Origin: Rhizobium chutanense
Lineage (GTDB): Bacteria > Pseudomonadota > Alphaproteobacteria > Rhizobiales > Rhizobiaceae
NCBI RefSeq assembly: GCF_002531935.1
Contig: NZ_NWSV01000017.1
Span: 1-64,000 of the forward strand
Length of the DNA stretch: 64,000 bases
Direction: 5' to 3'
The notes under the pieces were generated by a model. The model did no database searches. It was not told the origin of the DNA and saw nothing but the letters and a program-made list of their open reading frames with translations. How positions within the stretch are numbered: position 1 is the stretch's first letter; each line of letters starts with the position of its first letter. Made by a program: the position numbers and the translations under genes. Below, one piece after another: positions 1-9,285 of the stretch.

Positions 1-216
1 ATCTTCTATTTCCGCCCCGGCCACGAGACCTATCCGACCTATCATGACGCCACCGTGCAAAAGGTGCTGATCAACGGCGTCAAGTGGGCCTATAACCCTC
101 AAGGCGCGTTGACTGGCATCACCGACGCTCCAAATGTGCCGGTAGAAAAAGCACTGGAGCCGATTGTCGAGCGCGGCCCGAAACTGCACCAGGCCGGCGA
201 AGCCGGTTACCGCTGA
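1..216 (+). CDS. ThuA-like protein, C-terminal end (5' partial)
   Basis: An open frame enters from the left edge and ends at TGA 214-216, giving the last 71 residues. It contains the motif FRPGHETYPTYHD, typical of the C-terminal part of ThuA-domain proteins (class I glutamine-amidotransferase-like fold; in rhizobia ThuA acts with ThuB on 3-keto derivatives of trehalose and related disaccharides). Ten bases later comes a Gfo/Idh/MocA oxidoreductase, the family to which ThuB belongs, so the pair looks like a ThuAB-type sugar-oxidation unit. Several paralogous pairs occur in rhizobia, and the transporter genes that would identify the trehalose operon lie outside the window, so substrate is not assigned. 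Confidence 0.75.
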   Translation: MFYFRPGHETYPTYHDATVQKVLINGVKWAYNPQGALTGITDAPNVPVEKALEPIVERGPKLHQAGEAGYR

Positions 217-225
217 GGAGCATCC

Positions 226-1269
226 ATGCGACTACTCGTTCTTGGCACGGGAGTGATGGCGAAAAACCAGCTCGCCCGCTTCTCCCTCATCGACGGCTTG
301 ACAGTGGTCGGTGCCGTCGACACCGATCCCGAGCGGCTTTCGGCCTTCGCCGACAAGTTCAACATCGAAAAGCGGTTTCTTTCGCTGGAAGAGGCGATCG
401 CCTGGGGCGAATTCGATGCGGCGACGAATGTCACGCCCGACCGCATCCATCACCCGACGACGATGGCGTTGATTGCCGCGGGCAAGCATGTGTTCTGCGA
501 AAAGCCGCTGGCGGAGAATTATGCGAGGGCGCTTGAGATGACGGAGGCGGCCGAAAAGGCCGGCGTCATCAATATGGTCAACCTGACCTATCGCAATGTC
601 GCGCCGTTGCAGCGCGCCCGCGAGATGGTGTTATCAGGCGAACTCGGCACGATCAGGCACGTGGAAGCTTCCTATCTCCAGAGCTGGCTCGTGTCGCGTG
701 CCTGGGGCGATTGGCGCACGGAATCGACCTGGCTGTGGCGGCTTTCCACCGGCCACGGCTCGAACGGCGTGCTCGGCGATGTCGGTATCCATATCCTCGA
801 TTTCGCCGCCTACGGTGCGGCGACCGACATCGACCACGTCTTTGCGCGGTTGAAGACCTTCAATAAGGCGCCGGGCGGCCAGATCGGCGAATATCTGCTC
901 GATGCCAATGACAGCTTCACCATGTCTGTCGATTTCGCCAATGGCGCGCTCGGCGTCATTCACGCCAGCCGCTGGGCGACGGGGCACCTGAACGAGTTGA
1001 AGCTGCGCATTTATGGCGAACGGGGCAGCCTCGAGGTGATCCACCGTCCCAATGGTTCCGAGCTGCATGGCTGCCTCGGTGAGGATATCGAAACCGCCAC
1101 CTGGACGCAGATCGAGGTTGAACCGGTGGCGACCAATTACGAGCGTTTTGCCGAGGCGGTGGCAAGCGGCATTCAGCCGGACCCGAACTTCCGCCACGCC
1201 GCCAACCTGCAGAAGGTGCTCGATCTCGCCATGGTGACCGAGCGCGAGCGGCGCGAGCTGAAGGTCTGA
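226..1269 (+). CDS. Gfo/Idh/MocA family oxidoreductase (ThuB-like)
   Basis: 347-residue cytoplasmic NAD(P)-dependent dehydrogenase. The N-terminal Rossmann domain begins with LVLGTGVMA (residues 3-11), a slightly altered GxGxxA nucleotide motif. It is followed by the HVFCEKPLA signature near residue 90, whose EKP lysine is the conserved catalytic or cofactor-contacting residue of the family. The C-terminal half is the alpha/beta substrate domain, with GDVGIHILDFA near residue 185. A GAGGAG Shine-Dalgarno stretch sits just before ATG 226. It lies 9 nt after the ThuA-like gene and is probably co-transcribed with it; a 3-keto-sugar route like ThuAB is a reasonable inference, the sugar unknown. 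Confidence 0.85.
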   Translation: MRLLVLGTGVMAKNQLARFSLIDGLTVVGAVDTDPERLSAFADKFNIEKRFLSLEEAIAWGEFDAATNVTPDRIHHPTTMALIAAGKHVFCEKPLAENYARALEMTEAAEKAGVINMVNLTYRNVAPLQRAREMVLSGELGTIRHVEASYLQSWLVSRAWGDWRTESTWLWRLSTGHGSNGVLGDVGIHILDFAAYGAATDIDHVFARLKTFNKAPGGQIGEYLLDANDSFTMSVDFANGALGVIHASRWATGHLNELKLRIYGERGSLEVIHRPNGSELHGCLGEDIETATWTQIEVEPVATNYERFAEAVASGIQPDPNFRHAANLQKVLDLAMVTERERRELKV

Positions 1270-1350
1270 TTGAGATCTCGAGCCGCTCACGATACGAACG
1301 TCGTGGGCGGTTTCCTTCGCCACGCCGATAGGCATAAAAGGGCAAGCTGC

Positions 1351-1788
1351 ATGAAAAGCCTCCTGACGAGCTGGCCGCTTTGGGCGCTTCTTTCCGCCGG
1401 TTTTGCTGCGCTCACGGCGATTTTTGCCAAAGTCGGCGTCGAGAACGTGAATTCCGACTTCGCCACCTTCATTCGCACCATCGTCATCCTGCTGGCGGCG
1501 GCGGTGATGGTCTCTATTTCGGGCAGCTGGCAGGAGCCGTCCTCGGTGTCGAGCCGGAGCTGGCTGTTCCTGGTGCTCTCCGGCCTTGCCACCGGCGCAT
1601 CCTGGATTTGCTATTTCCGGGCTCTGAAACTTGGTGATGCCGCCCGCGTCGCGCCGATCGACAAGCTATCTGTCGTCTTTGTGTCCGTCTTTGCGGTGCT
1701 GTTCCTCGGCGAGCGCTTGACGCTTCCGAACTGGCTTGGCGTCATTATGATTGCGGGAGGCGCCGTGCTCGTCGCCTACAGGGCTTAA
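1351..1788 (+). CDS. EamA-family transporter, half-size (single domain)
   Basis: 145-residue membrane protein with about five hydrophobic helices and one EamA/DMT domain; full-length DMT transporters have two such domains and ten helices. ATG 1351 is chosen over upstream in-frame starts because the protein then begins with MKSLLTSWPLWALLSAGF, a natural first membrane segment. The motif GDAARVAPIDKLSVVFV followed by FLGERL is typical of the single-EamA subgroup, which works as a dimer. The gene lies 81 nt after the oxidoreductase. The substrate cannot be told from sequence. Confidence 0.8.
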   Translation: MKSLLTSWPLWALLSAGFAALTAIFAKVGVENVNSDFATFIRTIVILLAAAVMVSISGSWQEPSSVSSRSWLFLVLSGLATGASWICYFRALKLGDAARVAPIDKLSVVFVSVFAVLFLGERLTLPNWLGVIMIAGGAVLVAYRA

Positions 1789-1918
1789 CCGGCGACAAGC
1801 ATATGAATGCTTTTTGAACCCGACGGCAATTTTGTTAGGGGCTGGTTCTTACGGCGGTTTTTCTCTGCAGCATGTCGGATCACTTTCAGTCTGCGATATT
1901 TTCGCGTTATGCTTCCGC

Positions 1919-3454
1919 ATGGGCAGCTCGGCGCTTTCCTTCGGTCCGTTCCTTTACGACCCCGTGACAGCAAGCCTGTGGCGGGAGGGCAGCTCCGTTG
2001 CAACAGGACCGCGGCCGGCAGCCTTGCTTGGTTTGCTACTTCAGGCCGAGGGGCGCGTCGTCACCAAGGCGGATCTCATGGACCGGGCATGGCCGGGGCT
2101 TGCCGTGGAGGAAGGCAACCTCACGGTTCAGATCGCCACCCTGAGGAGGCTCCTTGGTACAAGGCCCGATGGCACGGAATGGATCGTCACCGTTCCCAGG
2201 GTCGGCTACCGCTTGCCGCGCCAGGACGATGCCGGGATGGCGGCTGCGGCGCCGCAGCCGCCCTCTGTTGTGGTTCTTCCCTTCGTCAATCTCGGTGGCG
2301 ACACCGACCAGGATTATTTTGCCGATGGCGTAGTGACGGAGATCATCACGGCGCTTTCGCGCTTCCGCTCCTTTTCGGTCGTCTCACGCAACTCCGCCTT
2401 CGTCTACAAGGGACGCAGCATCGATGTGCGGGAGGTGGCCAGGGAACTCGGGGTGCTCTACGTGCTCGAAGGCAGCATCCGGCGGGAGGGCGCGCAGGTG
2501 CGCATCAACGTGCAACTCGTCGACGGCGTTTCGGCAACCAATCTCTGGGCCGATCATTTCGAAGACGGCATCAGCCATATCTTTGCCTTCCAGGACCACA
2601 TTACCGAGCGCGTTGCCTCGATCATCGAACCGGCCATCGAAATTGCTGAAATCCGGAGATCGCGGCGCGACCGGCCGAATAGCCCGGCGGTTTACGATCT
2701 CTATCTGCGGGCGCTTGCTGCGATCACCGACGAGTCGATCGAAAGCAACGCCGTCGCCTATGCGCTGCTTCGTGAGGCCCTTGCCATGGAGCCGGAAAAT
2801 GCCCTGATCCTGTCGCTTGCCGCTTGGGCGCTCGAACATCGCACGACCATGGGCTGGCCACCGCTCGGAGAGGACGACAAGGCGGAATGTCTCCAGCTTG
2901 CACGCCGAGGCCTGCAGCATTCGGGCGGCGATCCTCGGGTGATGGTTCATTGCGGCATGGCGCTGCTGCAGACGGGCAAGGATTACGAAGGCGGCATGGC
3001 TGTGCTGGAGGCGGCCGCCGCCGCCAATCCCAATGATCTTCGCGTCGCGGCATGCTCCGGCATCGGGGCCTTGCATTGCGGCGATATCGATGACGCACTC
3101 GAGCGTCTGCACCGCGCCGTGAGGATGGGGCCGCGCGATCCGGACGCGCGCTTTTCGCTGACGGGCATCGCCATGGCGGAGATCTTCCGTGGCAATTACG
3201 AGGCGGCAATTTCGTTTGCGTCACGCTCGCTGGCGCTCAATGCCCATTTCGACCCGACCTACTGGATGTTGATCGCCGCACACGCGCATCTCGGCAATAT
3301 GGAGCAGGCGCGGCAGTTCCTGCGAGCGCTCGAGGCGATCGCACCTGATGTGACGCTGGAAGGCATTCTGGCGGGTCAGCCGGCCAAGAATCCCCAGCGT
3401 TTTGCGCCGGTTTTGGAGGGGCTGGCGCGCGCCGGGATGCGGCCGCGGCCATAG
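1919..3454 (+). CDS. OmpR-type winged-helix regulator with TolB-like and TPR domains
   Basis: 511 residues from ATG 1919 (MGSSALSFGPF); the frame is open further upstream but that part overlaps the EamA gene and has no domain content. Residues 1-100 form a Trans_reg_C winged helix (ending in TVPRVGYRLP). From about 115 there is a TolB/FlgO-like region with VVLPFVNLGGD and YFADGVVTEIITALSRF, common in so-called adenylate-cyclase-like regulators of rhizobia. The rest is TPR-like helical repeats rich in Ala and Leu. No membrane helix is evident, so it is likely a cytoplasmic DNA-binding protein of unknown signal. The catalytic cyclase residues are absent. Confidence 0.8.
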   Translation: MGSSALSFGPFLYDPVTASLWREGSSVATGPRPAALLGLLLQAEGRVVTKADLMDRAWPGLAVEEGNLTVQIATLRRLLGTRPDGTEWIVTVPRVGYRLPRQDDAGMAAAAPQPPSVVVLPFVNLGGDTDQDYFADGVVTEIITALSRFRSFSVVSRNSAFVYKGRSIDVREVARELGVLYVLEGSIRREGAQVRINVQLVDGVSATNLWADHFEDGISHIFAFQDHITERVASIIEPAIEIAEIRRSRRDRPNSPAVYDLYLRALAAITDESIESNAVAYALLREALAMEPENALILSLAAWALEHRTTMGWPPLGEDDKAECLQLARRGLQHSGGDPRVMVHCGMALLQTGKDYEGGMAVLEAAAAANPNDLRVAACSGIGALHCGDIDDALERLHRAVRMGPRDPDARFSLTGIAMAEIFRGNYEAAISFASRSLALNAHFDPTYWMLIAAHAHLGNMEQARQFLRALEAIAPDVTLEGILAGQPAKNPQRFAPVLEGLARAGMRPRP

Positions 3455-3700
3455 GCTTTTGCAAGTTTTTGCAGCTTTTAACCGGAGCTTTAAGGACCCA
3501 GCCCCGTCGCTTCAGCCACGCTGATCCCATCAATCGGGATGGAGGATCGGCTGATGCTTTCCAGCATGCATATTCTATCGCTCAAACAGGGCAAACTCTA
3601 CGGCGACCGAATTCCGATAGAGGCGCTGCCGCAGGGGTTCAAATTGCCACAGCGCCTTATCGTTCTGTTCTCGCTGATCGGCAGCTGGTGCGAGCGCCCG

Positions 3701-3726
3701 AAAAAAGCCCCGCCGAAGCGGGGCCG
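3701..3726 (-). terminator. intrinsic terminator of the DUF1236-like gene
   Basis: GCCCCGC-cgaa-GCGGGGC hairpin whose minus-strand 3' side runs into a run of six T. It lies 40 nt beyond the stop of the minus-strand gene ending at 3766, so it is a good Rho-independent terminator for that gene. Confidence 0.8.
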
Positions 3727-3765
3727 GAGGTAGCCGAGCCGCCGCGGGCGGTCTCGACGGTTCGA

Positions 3766-4161
3766 TTATTCTATGACTTGCACCACGCGATGGGTGCGGG
3801 GCTCGACGATCACATGGCGATTGTTGATGACGGTATAGGCGTATTTCGGATTGTCGGGCACCGGGGTGACGACGACATCAGCCGGAAGCGGCTTGCCGAC
3901 GACGATCGGCTGCTCGACCACGACGCCGGTCGTCGGGGCGGGCTGCTGCTGGACATAGGTGACGACCTCGCGCGGGGGCGGATCGACGACGGCGCCGGCG
4001 ACACCGCCGGCCACACCGCCAATGGCTGCACCCACGGGACCACCGACGATCGCGCCGGTGATGGCGCCGCCGGCGGCACCGGTGACGGCTCCATCAGCCA
4101 GAGCATTGGTGGCAAGCGACGACAGCGCAAGGGCGCTGGAGACAAGTAGGATCTTGTACAT
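3766..4161 (-). CDS. small exported DUF1236-type protein with Gly-rich segment
   Basis: 131 residues. Start ATG 4161 has a GGAG ribosome site six bases upstream and gives a Sec signal peptide (MYKILLVSSALALSSLATNA). Residues about 24-55 are a Gly/Ala-rich GxxxG stretch (AAGGAITGAIVGGPVGAA) that could be membrane-associated or amyloid-like. The C-terminal half has a Val/Pro-rich DUF1236-like region ending in YTVINNRHVIVEPRTHRVVQVIE. Proteins of this type are abundant in Rhizobiales, predicted periplasmic, function unknown. The gene stands alone with its own terminator. Confidence 0.75.
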   Translation of the reverse strand: MYKILLVSSALALSSLATNALADGAVTGAAGGAITGAIVGGPVGAAIGGVAGGVAGAVVDPPPREVVTYVQQQPAPTTGVVVEQPIVVGKPLPADVVVTPVPDNPKYAYTVINNRHVIVEPRTHRVVQVIE

Positions 4162-4291
4162 TTTGCTTCTCCTTTGCTGGGGTTGCGTTTGGGTAACGAC
4201 CACGCCAAATCGATGTTCCCCCAGCAAAGAGTCACGCTTTGGAAGCCCGGTTCACATTCTGTGAGGCGGCAGAAAGCATGCGTGGGGTGGA

Positions 4292-5404
4292 TTATTCCAG
4301 GCGCCGGCGGAAGAGCCAGGCGGCAGCGCTGAGGGTGACGGCGGCGATCAGCGCCAGCGGGATCGTCTGGTTCACCACTTCGCTCAAAGGGATATCCTTG
4401 AGGAATACGCCTTTGACGATCACCAGGAAATAGCGCAGCGGATTGATCAGGGTTATCGGCTGCAGCCAGCTGGGCATGTTCTCGATCGGCGTCGCAAAGC
4501 CTGAGAGCAGCATGGCCGGGACCATGAACAGGAAGGCGCCGAGGATTGCCTGCTGCTGGGTCATCGACAGCGCCGAGATGAAAAGGCCGAGGCCGGCGAC
4601 CGAGCCGAGGTAGAAGATGGCGCTGCCGTAAAGCAGGAAGAGCGAGCCGCGCAGCGGCACCTCGAACAGGAAGACGGCGGCGAGGATATAGACGGTGATA
4701 TGGAAGAGGCCGATCATCATCGGCGGGATCAGCTTGCCGATCAGGATCTCGTGCATGCGCAGCGGCGAGACCATCAGTTGATCGAAGGTGCCGAGCTCGC
4801 GCTCGCGGGCGATCGACAAGGCCGTGACGATGAGGCCGATCAGGAGCGCGATGCTGGCGATCAGGTTCGGCACCATGAACCATTGATAGGTGAGGTTCGG
4901 GTTGAACCAGTTGCGCGGCACGGTCGAGACCAACTCGCTGCCGGCGCGTTTGCCGGCCGGCGTCTCGGCGGCAAGGGCCGCGCTGATCTGCGAGAGGTAG
5001 CCGGCGACGATCTGCGAGGCGTTGGAGCGGCGGCCGTCGAGTACCACCTGCAGGTCGGCCGGTGTTCCTGCCTCGATATTGCGCGAAAAATCCGGGCCGA
5101 TCTCGACGGCGGCGATGACGGTCTGATTGTCGATCGCCACCTGGACCTGCGCCTGGCTCGCGGCGATCTCGATGCTGCGGAAGGTCGGCGAGCCGTCGAT
5201 GCGCTCGATCAGTTCCTGGCCCCAATGGCCGCTGTCGCGGTTGAGGATCATGACGTCGACATTGCGCACTTCGAGCGTGGCGGCATAGGAAAAGACGAGG
5301 AGCTGGACGATCGGCGGGCCGATCAGGATGGCGCGGCCCTTGGGATCGCGCAGCACCGCGAGCAATTCCTTGATGATCAGGGCGTAAAGCCTTGTCCATC
5401 CCAT
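4292..5404 (-). CDS. ybhR: ABC-2 type permease, YbhR-like
   Basis: 370-residue inner-membrane protein: one N-terminal helix (residues about 25-45), a large periplasmic domain (about 50-175) and five or six C-terminal helices, the plan of ABC-2 permeases of the YhhJ/YbhR/YbhS group. It is the last gene of a five-gene minus-strand operon (TetR, HlyD, fused ATPase, two permeases) in the same order as E. coli cecR-ybhG-ybhF-ybhS-ybhR. It starts one base after the stop of the preceding permease. Related systems are tied to export of antibiotics, chloramphenicol or cations in E. coli; the substrate here is unknown. Confidence 0.85.
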   Translation of the reverse strand: MGWTRLYALIIKELLAVLRDPKGRAILIGPPIVQLLVFSYAATLEVRNVDVMILNRDSGHWGQELIERIDGSPTFRSIEIAASQAQVQVAIDNQTVIAAVEIGPDFSRNIEAGTPADLQVVLDGRRSNASQIVAGYLSQISAALAAETPAGKRAGSELVSTVPRNWFNPNLTYQWFMVPNLIASIALLIGLIVTALSIARERELGTFDQLMVSPLRMHEILIGKLIPPMMIGLFHITVYILAAVFLFEVPLRGSLFLLYGSAIFYLGSVAGLGLFISALSMTQQQAILGAFLFMVPAMLLSGFATPIENMPSWLQPITLINPLRYFLVIVKGVFLKDIPLSEVVNQTIPLALIAAVTLSAAAWLFRRRLE

Positions 5405-5405
5405 C

Positions 5406-6533
5406 TCAGCCGATCCTCTTTCTGGTGCTGCGTGCGGCCAGCACGAACATGACGCCGCCGATCGTCAGCATCACGGAGATCGCCCGGCCGAACATCGGCC
5501 AGATGTCGCCGGCGAGAAACACCGTCTGCAGGCTGGGGATCAGGTAACGCGCCGGCACGATGAAGGTGATCCACTGGATGACGGTGGGCATGGAGTTGAT
5601 CTCGAACAGGAAGCCCGACAGCAGAAAAGCCGGCAGGAAGGCAGAGATCAGCGCCAGCTGCGAGGCGAGGAACTGGTTCTTCGTCGCCGTCGAGATCAGC
5701 AGGCCCTGGCCGAGCGCCGGGATCAGGAAAGCGGCCGACAATGCGTAGAGTGCCGCCACCGAGCCGCGGAACGGCACGCCGAAGAGAAAGACCGCGAGCA
5801 GCACGCAGAGTGTCATCGAGGTGAGGCCTAGCAGGAAATAGGGCAGGATCTTGCCGGCGAGCAACTCGACTGCCGTCACGGGCGTCGCCATCATCGCTTC
5901 CATCGTGCCGCGCTCCCATTCGCGGGCGACGACGAGCGAGGTGAGCAGCGTGCCGACAAGCGTCATGACGATGGCGATCGAGCCCGGCACGAGGAAATTG
6001 CGGCTGGTCAGCTCCGGATTGAACCAGAAGCGCTGCTCGACCGCGATGGCCGGGCTGTGGGAGGCGACATCAGCCTGCCGCTGCTGCTCCCAGTTGGCAA
6101 CGGCGCCTTGCGCGTAGTTCTGCACGAAATTCGCGGTGTTCGGGTCGGAGCCGTCGACGATCACCTGGATCGAGGGACGATCGCCGGCGGTGTAGCGCGT
6201 GGTGAAATCGGCCGGAATGATAACGATGCCGCGCACCTTGCCGATCACGAGATCTTCCTCGAACAGGCGCCGGTCACGGCCGATCGCCACATCGAAATAG
6301 CGCGAGGCCTGGAAACTCGCCGACAGATCCTGGGTCAGCGGCGTCAGCTCCTCGGTCACCAGGCCAATGCGGGTGCGGGTGGTATCGAGCGAGACGCCGT
6401 AGCCGAAGAGAAACAGCAGGATCAGCGGCAGTACGAAGGCGATGAGGATGCTGCTCGGATCGCGGATCGCCTGGAAGCTCTCCTTGCGAACGAGGGCAAA
6501 TAAACGCCGAAGCCGGCCGGAAGAGGGGCTCAT
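5406..6533 (-). CDS. ybhS: ABC-2 type permease, YbhS-like
   Basis: 375-residue inner-membrane permease with an N-terminal helix (LIAFVLPLILLFLFGYG), a periplasmic loop region of about 140 residues and a C-terminal bundle of hydrophobic helices. The segment EWERGTMEAMMATPV is the typical cytoplasmic coupling motif of ABC-2 permeases. Its start overlaps the end of the ATPase gene by 4 nt (ATGA-type), showing translational coupling. With the downstream permease it would form a heterodimeric membrane domain for the fused ATPase. Confidence 0.87.
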   Translation of the reverse strand: MSPSSGRLRRLFALVRKESFQAIRDPSSILIAFVLPLILLFLFGYGVSLDTTRTRIGLVTEELTPLTQDLSASFQASRYFDVAIGRDRRLFEEDLVIGKVRGIVIIPADFTTRYTAGDRPSIQVIVDGSDPNTANFVQNYAQGAVANWEQQRQADVASHSPAIAVEQRFWFNPELTSRNFLVPGSIAIVMTLVGTLLTSLVVAREWERGTMEAMMATPVTAVELLAGKILPYFLLGLTSMTLCVLLAVFLFGVPFRGSVAALYALSAAFLIPALGQGLLISTATKNQFLASQLALISAFLPAFLLSGFLFEINSMPTVIQWITFIVPARYLIPSLQTVFLAGDIWPMFGRAISVMLTIGGVMFVLAARSTRKRIG

Positions 6534-8275
6534 GCGGCATCCTCCGCTTCCGATTGCTGGACGAGCGCGATGAAGGCATCCTCCATCGTCGGGTCCGGCT
6601 GCTCCTTGGTCGCGACCCGGGCCTTCAGCTCATCGGGAGAGCCGAGCGCGATCGAGCGGCCGCGATAGATCAGCGAGATGCGGTCGCAATATTCCGCCTC
6701 GTCCATGAAATGGGTGGTGACAAGAACCGTGACGCCTTTTTCCACCAGGCCGTTGATGTGCGTCCAGAATTCGCGCCGGGTGATCGGATCGACGCCTGAG
6801 GTCGGCTCGTCCAGGAAGAGGGCGCGCGGCTCGTGCATGACGGCGCAGGCAAGCGCCAGGCGCTGTTTGAGGCCGAGCGGCAGATCCTTGGCGGGTTCGC
6901 GGGCGTGGCGGCCGAAATCGAAAATGCCGGCCATCAGCTCGATGCGCTCGCGCTTGCGCTGCCCGCGAAGGCCATAGACGCCGGCGAAGAATTCGAGGTT
7001 CTGCATGACGGTGAGGTCGCCATAGAGCGAGAATTTCTGCGCCATGTAGCCAAGCTGGTTGCGGGCTTCGGCGGCATCGCGGCGGAGATCGAAGCCGGCG
7101 ACGCGGCCTTCGCCGCCTGTTGGTTTCAACAGGCCGCAGAGCATCTTGAAGGTGGTGGATTTGCCGGCGCCATTCGGGCCGAGCAGGCCGAAGATCTCGC
7201 CGCGGCGGATATCGAAGCTGATATCGTCGGCGGCAGTGAAATCGCCGAAGCGCTTGGTCAACCCCCTGGCCTCGATCACCGGCCGATCGCCCTCGGCCTG
7301 CAGCGGCTCTTGCGCTTCGGCAAGCCTGGAGCGGCCGCCGGGGCCGCCGCCCAGCATGTCGACGAAGGCATCCTCGAAGCGGGGCGGGGCAGGGGCAAGG
7401 GCCGCGCCGTCGCCGGCTTTGCTCACGTCCGGCTTCTTGTCCTTGGCCGCGACCAGACGGATCGCTTCGCCCTGGATCACGCCGTCGATGACGCCCTCGG
7501 CCTGCAGCAGTTCGGCGAGAACCTGACGGCGGCGGCCGGTGACGCCAGAGACCCTGAAGACCCGGTCGTTGACGCGCGCTGTCATCTCCTCTGGTTTTCC
7601 GGAAAAAAGCAGCTTTCCCTGGTTCAAGAGCAGCACGTGGTCGCAGGCTTCCGCTTCGTCCAGATAAGCGGTCGACCAGAGCACGCCGATGCCTTCCTTC
7701 GTCAGATTCTCGACCATCTTCCAGAGGTCGCGGCGCGAGATCGGATCGACGCCGACGCCCGGCTCGTCGAGCAGCAGCAGACGCGGCTTTTTCAGCAGCG
7801 CGCAGGCAAGGCCGAGCTTCTGCTTCATGCCGCCGGAGAGTTTGCCGGCGAGCCGGCCGGTGAAACGCTTGAGGTCGGTGAAGGTCAGCAGCTCGTCGAA
7901 AGCGGCCGCGCGTTCGCCCTTCGGCAGGCCGCGCAGGTCGGCATAGAGATCGAGGTTTTCCTGCACCGAGAGGTCCTCATAGAGGCCGAAGCGCTGCGGC
8001 ATGTAACCGATCGCCGCCTGGATGCCGGCGGCATTCCTCCTCGTGTCGAAGCCCAGAACCTCCATGGTTCCCGTATCCGGCAGCATCAGACCGGTCATCA
8101 GCCGGATCAGCGTCGTCTTGCCGGCGCCATCGGGGCCGACGAGGCCGGTGATCGCACCGCCGCCGATGACGCCGGAGACGGCGTCGACGGCGGCGGGTGC
8201 GTCACCGAAACGCTTGGTCACGCCGTCGATCCGGACGAGCGGCTTGTTGTCCCGGCCGATCCCGGCGGCGGTCAT
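6530..8275 (-). CDS. ybhF: tandem ABC exporter ATPase, YbhF-like
   Basis: 581 residues carrying two ABC nucleotide-binding domains in one chain. Domain 1: Walker A GPDGAGKTT (47-55), signature LSGGMKQKLG, Walker B LLLDEPGVGVDP. Domain 2: Walker A GPNGAGKSTT (about 365), Walker B ALFLDEPTSGVDP. The second signature is LPLGLKQRL, so the usual LSGG is degenerate there while the first is canonical. The domains are joined by an Ala/Pro-rich linker. Gene order and 4-nt overlaps on both sides place it in the YbhGFSR-type exporter operon. Confidence 0.9.
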   Translation of the reverse strand: MTAAGIGRDNKPLVRIDGVTKRFGDAPAAVDAVSGVIGGGAITGLVGPDGAGKTTLIRLMTGLMLPDTGTMEVLGFDTRRNAAGIQAAIGYMPQRFGLYEDLSVQENLDLYADLRGLPKGERAAAFDELLTFTDLKRFTGRLAGKLSGGMKQKLGLACALLKKPRLLLLDEPGVGVDPISRRDLWKMVENLTKEGIGVLWSTAYLDEAEACDHVLLLNQGKLLFSGKPEEMTARVNDRVFRVSGVTGRRRQVLAELLQAEGVIDGVIQGEAIRLVAAKDKKPDVSKAGDGAALAPAPPRFEDAFVDMLGGGPGGRSRLAEAQEPLQAEGDRPVIEARGLTKRFGDFTAADDISFDIRRGEIFGLLGPNGAGKSTTFKMLCGLLKPTGGEGRVAGFDLRRDAAEARNQLGYMAQKFSLYGDLTVMQNLEFFAGVYGLRGQRKRERIELMAGIFDFGRHAREPAKDLPLGLKQRLALACAVMHEPRALFLDEPTSGVDPITRREFWTHINGLVEKGVTVLVTTHFMDEAEYCDRISLIYRGRSIALGSPDELKARVATKEQPDPTMEDAFIALVQQSEAEDAA

Positions 8276-9285
8276 TGTCCGTCTGCCGTCGGCTGGGAAA
8301 GCCGCACGGTGACCGGCATGCCCTGGCGCAGATCCGGGCCGGGCCTGTCGATGACGATCCTGAGGCGATAGACGAGATCGGTCCTGAGCTCCGGCGTCTC
8401 CACCGATTTCGGGGTGAATTCGGCGACCGGCGAGATGAAGCCGATCGTGCCTTCGTAGGGTTTGTCGGGTGCCGTATCGGAAGTGACTGATACCTTCATG
8501 CCGGGATGGATGCGGCCGAGATCGGGTTCCGCGACATAGCTGCGCACCCAGACGGGCTCGGTCAGGGACAAGACGAAGACGGTATCGGCCGGCGAGACGA
8601 TCGCGCCGGTTTCACGCACACGAGAGAGGATGACGCCGTCATTGGCCGCACGCAGCTCGGTATCTTCAAGCGACGTGCGGGCCGAGGCGAGCGTTGCCTC
8701 CGCGGCCTTCACCTGCGCGTCGGCGGCGGCGATATCCTCGGCCCGCGAGCCCTCCTGCAGCAGTTTCAGCGCCTCGTTGGCGGAAGCGGAGCGGGCGGCG
8801 GCCATCGCTTTTGCGGCGGTTGCCTGATCGAGGTTCGCTTCTGAGATCGTGCCCTGCGGGCGAAGCTGGCGGGCGCGCTCATAGGCGAGGTTGGCGTTTT
8901 CGAGATCGGCGAGGCTTTCGTCATAAGCGGCGCGCGCCTGGGCGATCTCGGTCGGCCGTGGCCCGGCCTTCAGCTTGTCCAGCGTTGCCCGAAGCGCCGC
9001 AACATTGGCCTCGCCCGAGCGGACAGCGAATTCGTAGGGCGCGGCGTCGAGCTTCGCCAGAACCGTGCCGCTCTTGATGACGTCGCCCTCATCGACGCGC
9101 AGTTCGGAAAGGCGGCCACTGACGCGGAAGCCGAGCGAGACCTGACGGATATCGACATTGCCGTAAAGGACGAATTCGCGGCCGGCCTGAGGCAGCCAGC
9201 CGAGCCTTTCGGGCAGTCCGTACCACCAGCCGGCCGCACCCGCCGCAAGGAGGAGCAGGATGGCGATGGGAAGCATGCGTTTCAT
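8272..9285 (-). CDS. ybhG: HlyD-family periplasmic adaptor, YbhG-like
   Basis: 337 residues from ATG 9285, which is preceded by GAAAGGAGG; longer in-frame extension upstream only overlaps the regulator gene. The N-terminal helix MKRMLPIAILLLLAAGAAGWW anchors it in the inner membrane. A lipoyl/barrel-sandwich half (YGNVDIRQVSLGF, LDAAPYEF) flanks a coiled-coil hairpin of about residues 75-190 rich in Ala, Glu and Lys. The second half-motif is ANDGVILSRVRETG, followed by the beta-barrel. It links the ABC permeases to an outer-membrane channel encoded elsewhere. It overlaps the regulator and ATPase genes by 4 nt each. Confidence 0.88.
   Translation of the reverse strand: MKRMLPIAILLLLAAGAAGWWYGLPERLGWLPQAGREFVLYGNVDIRQVSLGFRVSGRLSELRVDEGDVIKSGTVLAKLDAAPYEFAVRSGEANVAALRATLDKLKAGPRPTEIAQARAAYDESLADLENANLAYERARQLRPQGTISEANLDQATAAKAMAAARSASANEALKLLQEGSRAEDIAAADAQVKAAEATLASARTSLEDTELRAANDGVILSRVRETGAIVSPADTVFVLSLTEPVWVRSYVAEPDLGRIHPGMKVSVTSDTAPDKPYEGTIGFISPVAEFTPKSVETPELRTDLVYRLRIVIDRPGPDLRQGMPVTVRLSQPTADGQ

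Noticed and set aside
3539..3733. 64-codon plus-strand frame (MEDRLMLSSMHIL)
   Set aside because: Runs into the terminator of the convergent gene, with no ribosome site and no family resemblance.
3810..5399. 529-codon minus-strand frame overlapping the YbhR-like permease in another frame
   Set aside because: Its Arg/Pro/Ala-rich translation is a shadow of the ABC permease gene, and it has no domain.
6833..8371. 512-codon plus-strand frame opposite the ABC ATPase
   Set aside because: It is antisense to a protein with clear Walker motifs. High-GC codon bias leaves long mirror frames; composition is not protein-like.
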